Assembly (NCBI GenBank): GCA_964531265.1
Contig: CAZHDW010000037.1
Span: 1-5,614, forward strand
From: Hominenteromicrobium sp964531265
GTDB taxonomy: Bacteria; Bacillota; Clostridia; Oscillospirales; Acutalibacteraceae
Direction of reading: 5' to 3'
DNA: 5,614 nucleotides
The notes under the pieces were generated by a model, which searched no databases, was not told the origin of the DNA, and saw only the letters and a list, made by a program, of their open reading frames with translations. Numbering within the stretch: position 1 is the first letter of the stretch; each line of letters starts with the position of its first letter. The position numbers and the translations under genes are program-made. Shown one piece after another: positions 5,608 through 5,614 of this stretch.

Positions 5608-5614
5608 TATAATT

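Noticed and set aside
5601..5614. Rightward TATAAT at 5608-5613
   Set aside because: No credible -35 lies 16-18 nt upstream, and the sequence ends there. The same bases read leftward give the AT-rich flank of a much better promoter.

Overview
The window looks like chromosomal DNA from a Gram-positive Clostridia bacterium, probably of the Ruminococcus/Oscillospiraceae type. This is an inference from moderate-GC genes separated by AT-rich spacers, strong purine-rich ribosome binding sites before every gene, sigma-A-type promoters, compact U-tailed terminators, and the protein families present. I see no rRNA, tRNA, CRISPR array, insertion sequence or phage gene.

Layout. 1-273 (minus) is the N-terminal part of a small alpha/beta hydrolase whose end lies beyond the left edge. 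274-763 is a divergent, AT-rich intergenic region. It has a promoter facing left for the hydrolase and one facing right for the next gene, plus several inverted and direct repeats. 764-2041 (plus) is a PLP-dependent class I aminotransferase. 2042-2200 holds two converging intrinsic terminators. 2201-3196 (minus) is a Gfo/Idh/MocA oxidoreductase, placed 10 bp behind pepT (3207-4418, minus, peptidase T) in a two-gene operon with its own promoter. 4570-5448 (minus) is a sugar phosphate isomerase/epimerase-type TIM barrel ending in its own terminator. 5449-5614 is its leader and promoter region.

How the genes work together. These look like independent housekeeping or catabolic units: amino acid transamination, tripeptide hydrolysis, and two enzymes probably acting on sugars or related small molecules. 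The only co-transcribed pair is pepT and the oxidoreductase, and no shared pathway is evident for it. Each complete transcription unit can be delimited by a visible promoter and terminator.

I did not find a convincing undescribed system. The points most worth a second look are non-coding: a long isomerase leader with a short upstream ORF that overlaps the start codon, an inverted repeat over the aminotransferase -35 box, a 17-bp palindrome in the divergent spacer, and terminators whose direction is set by G-U wobble pairs.
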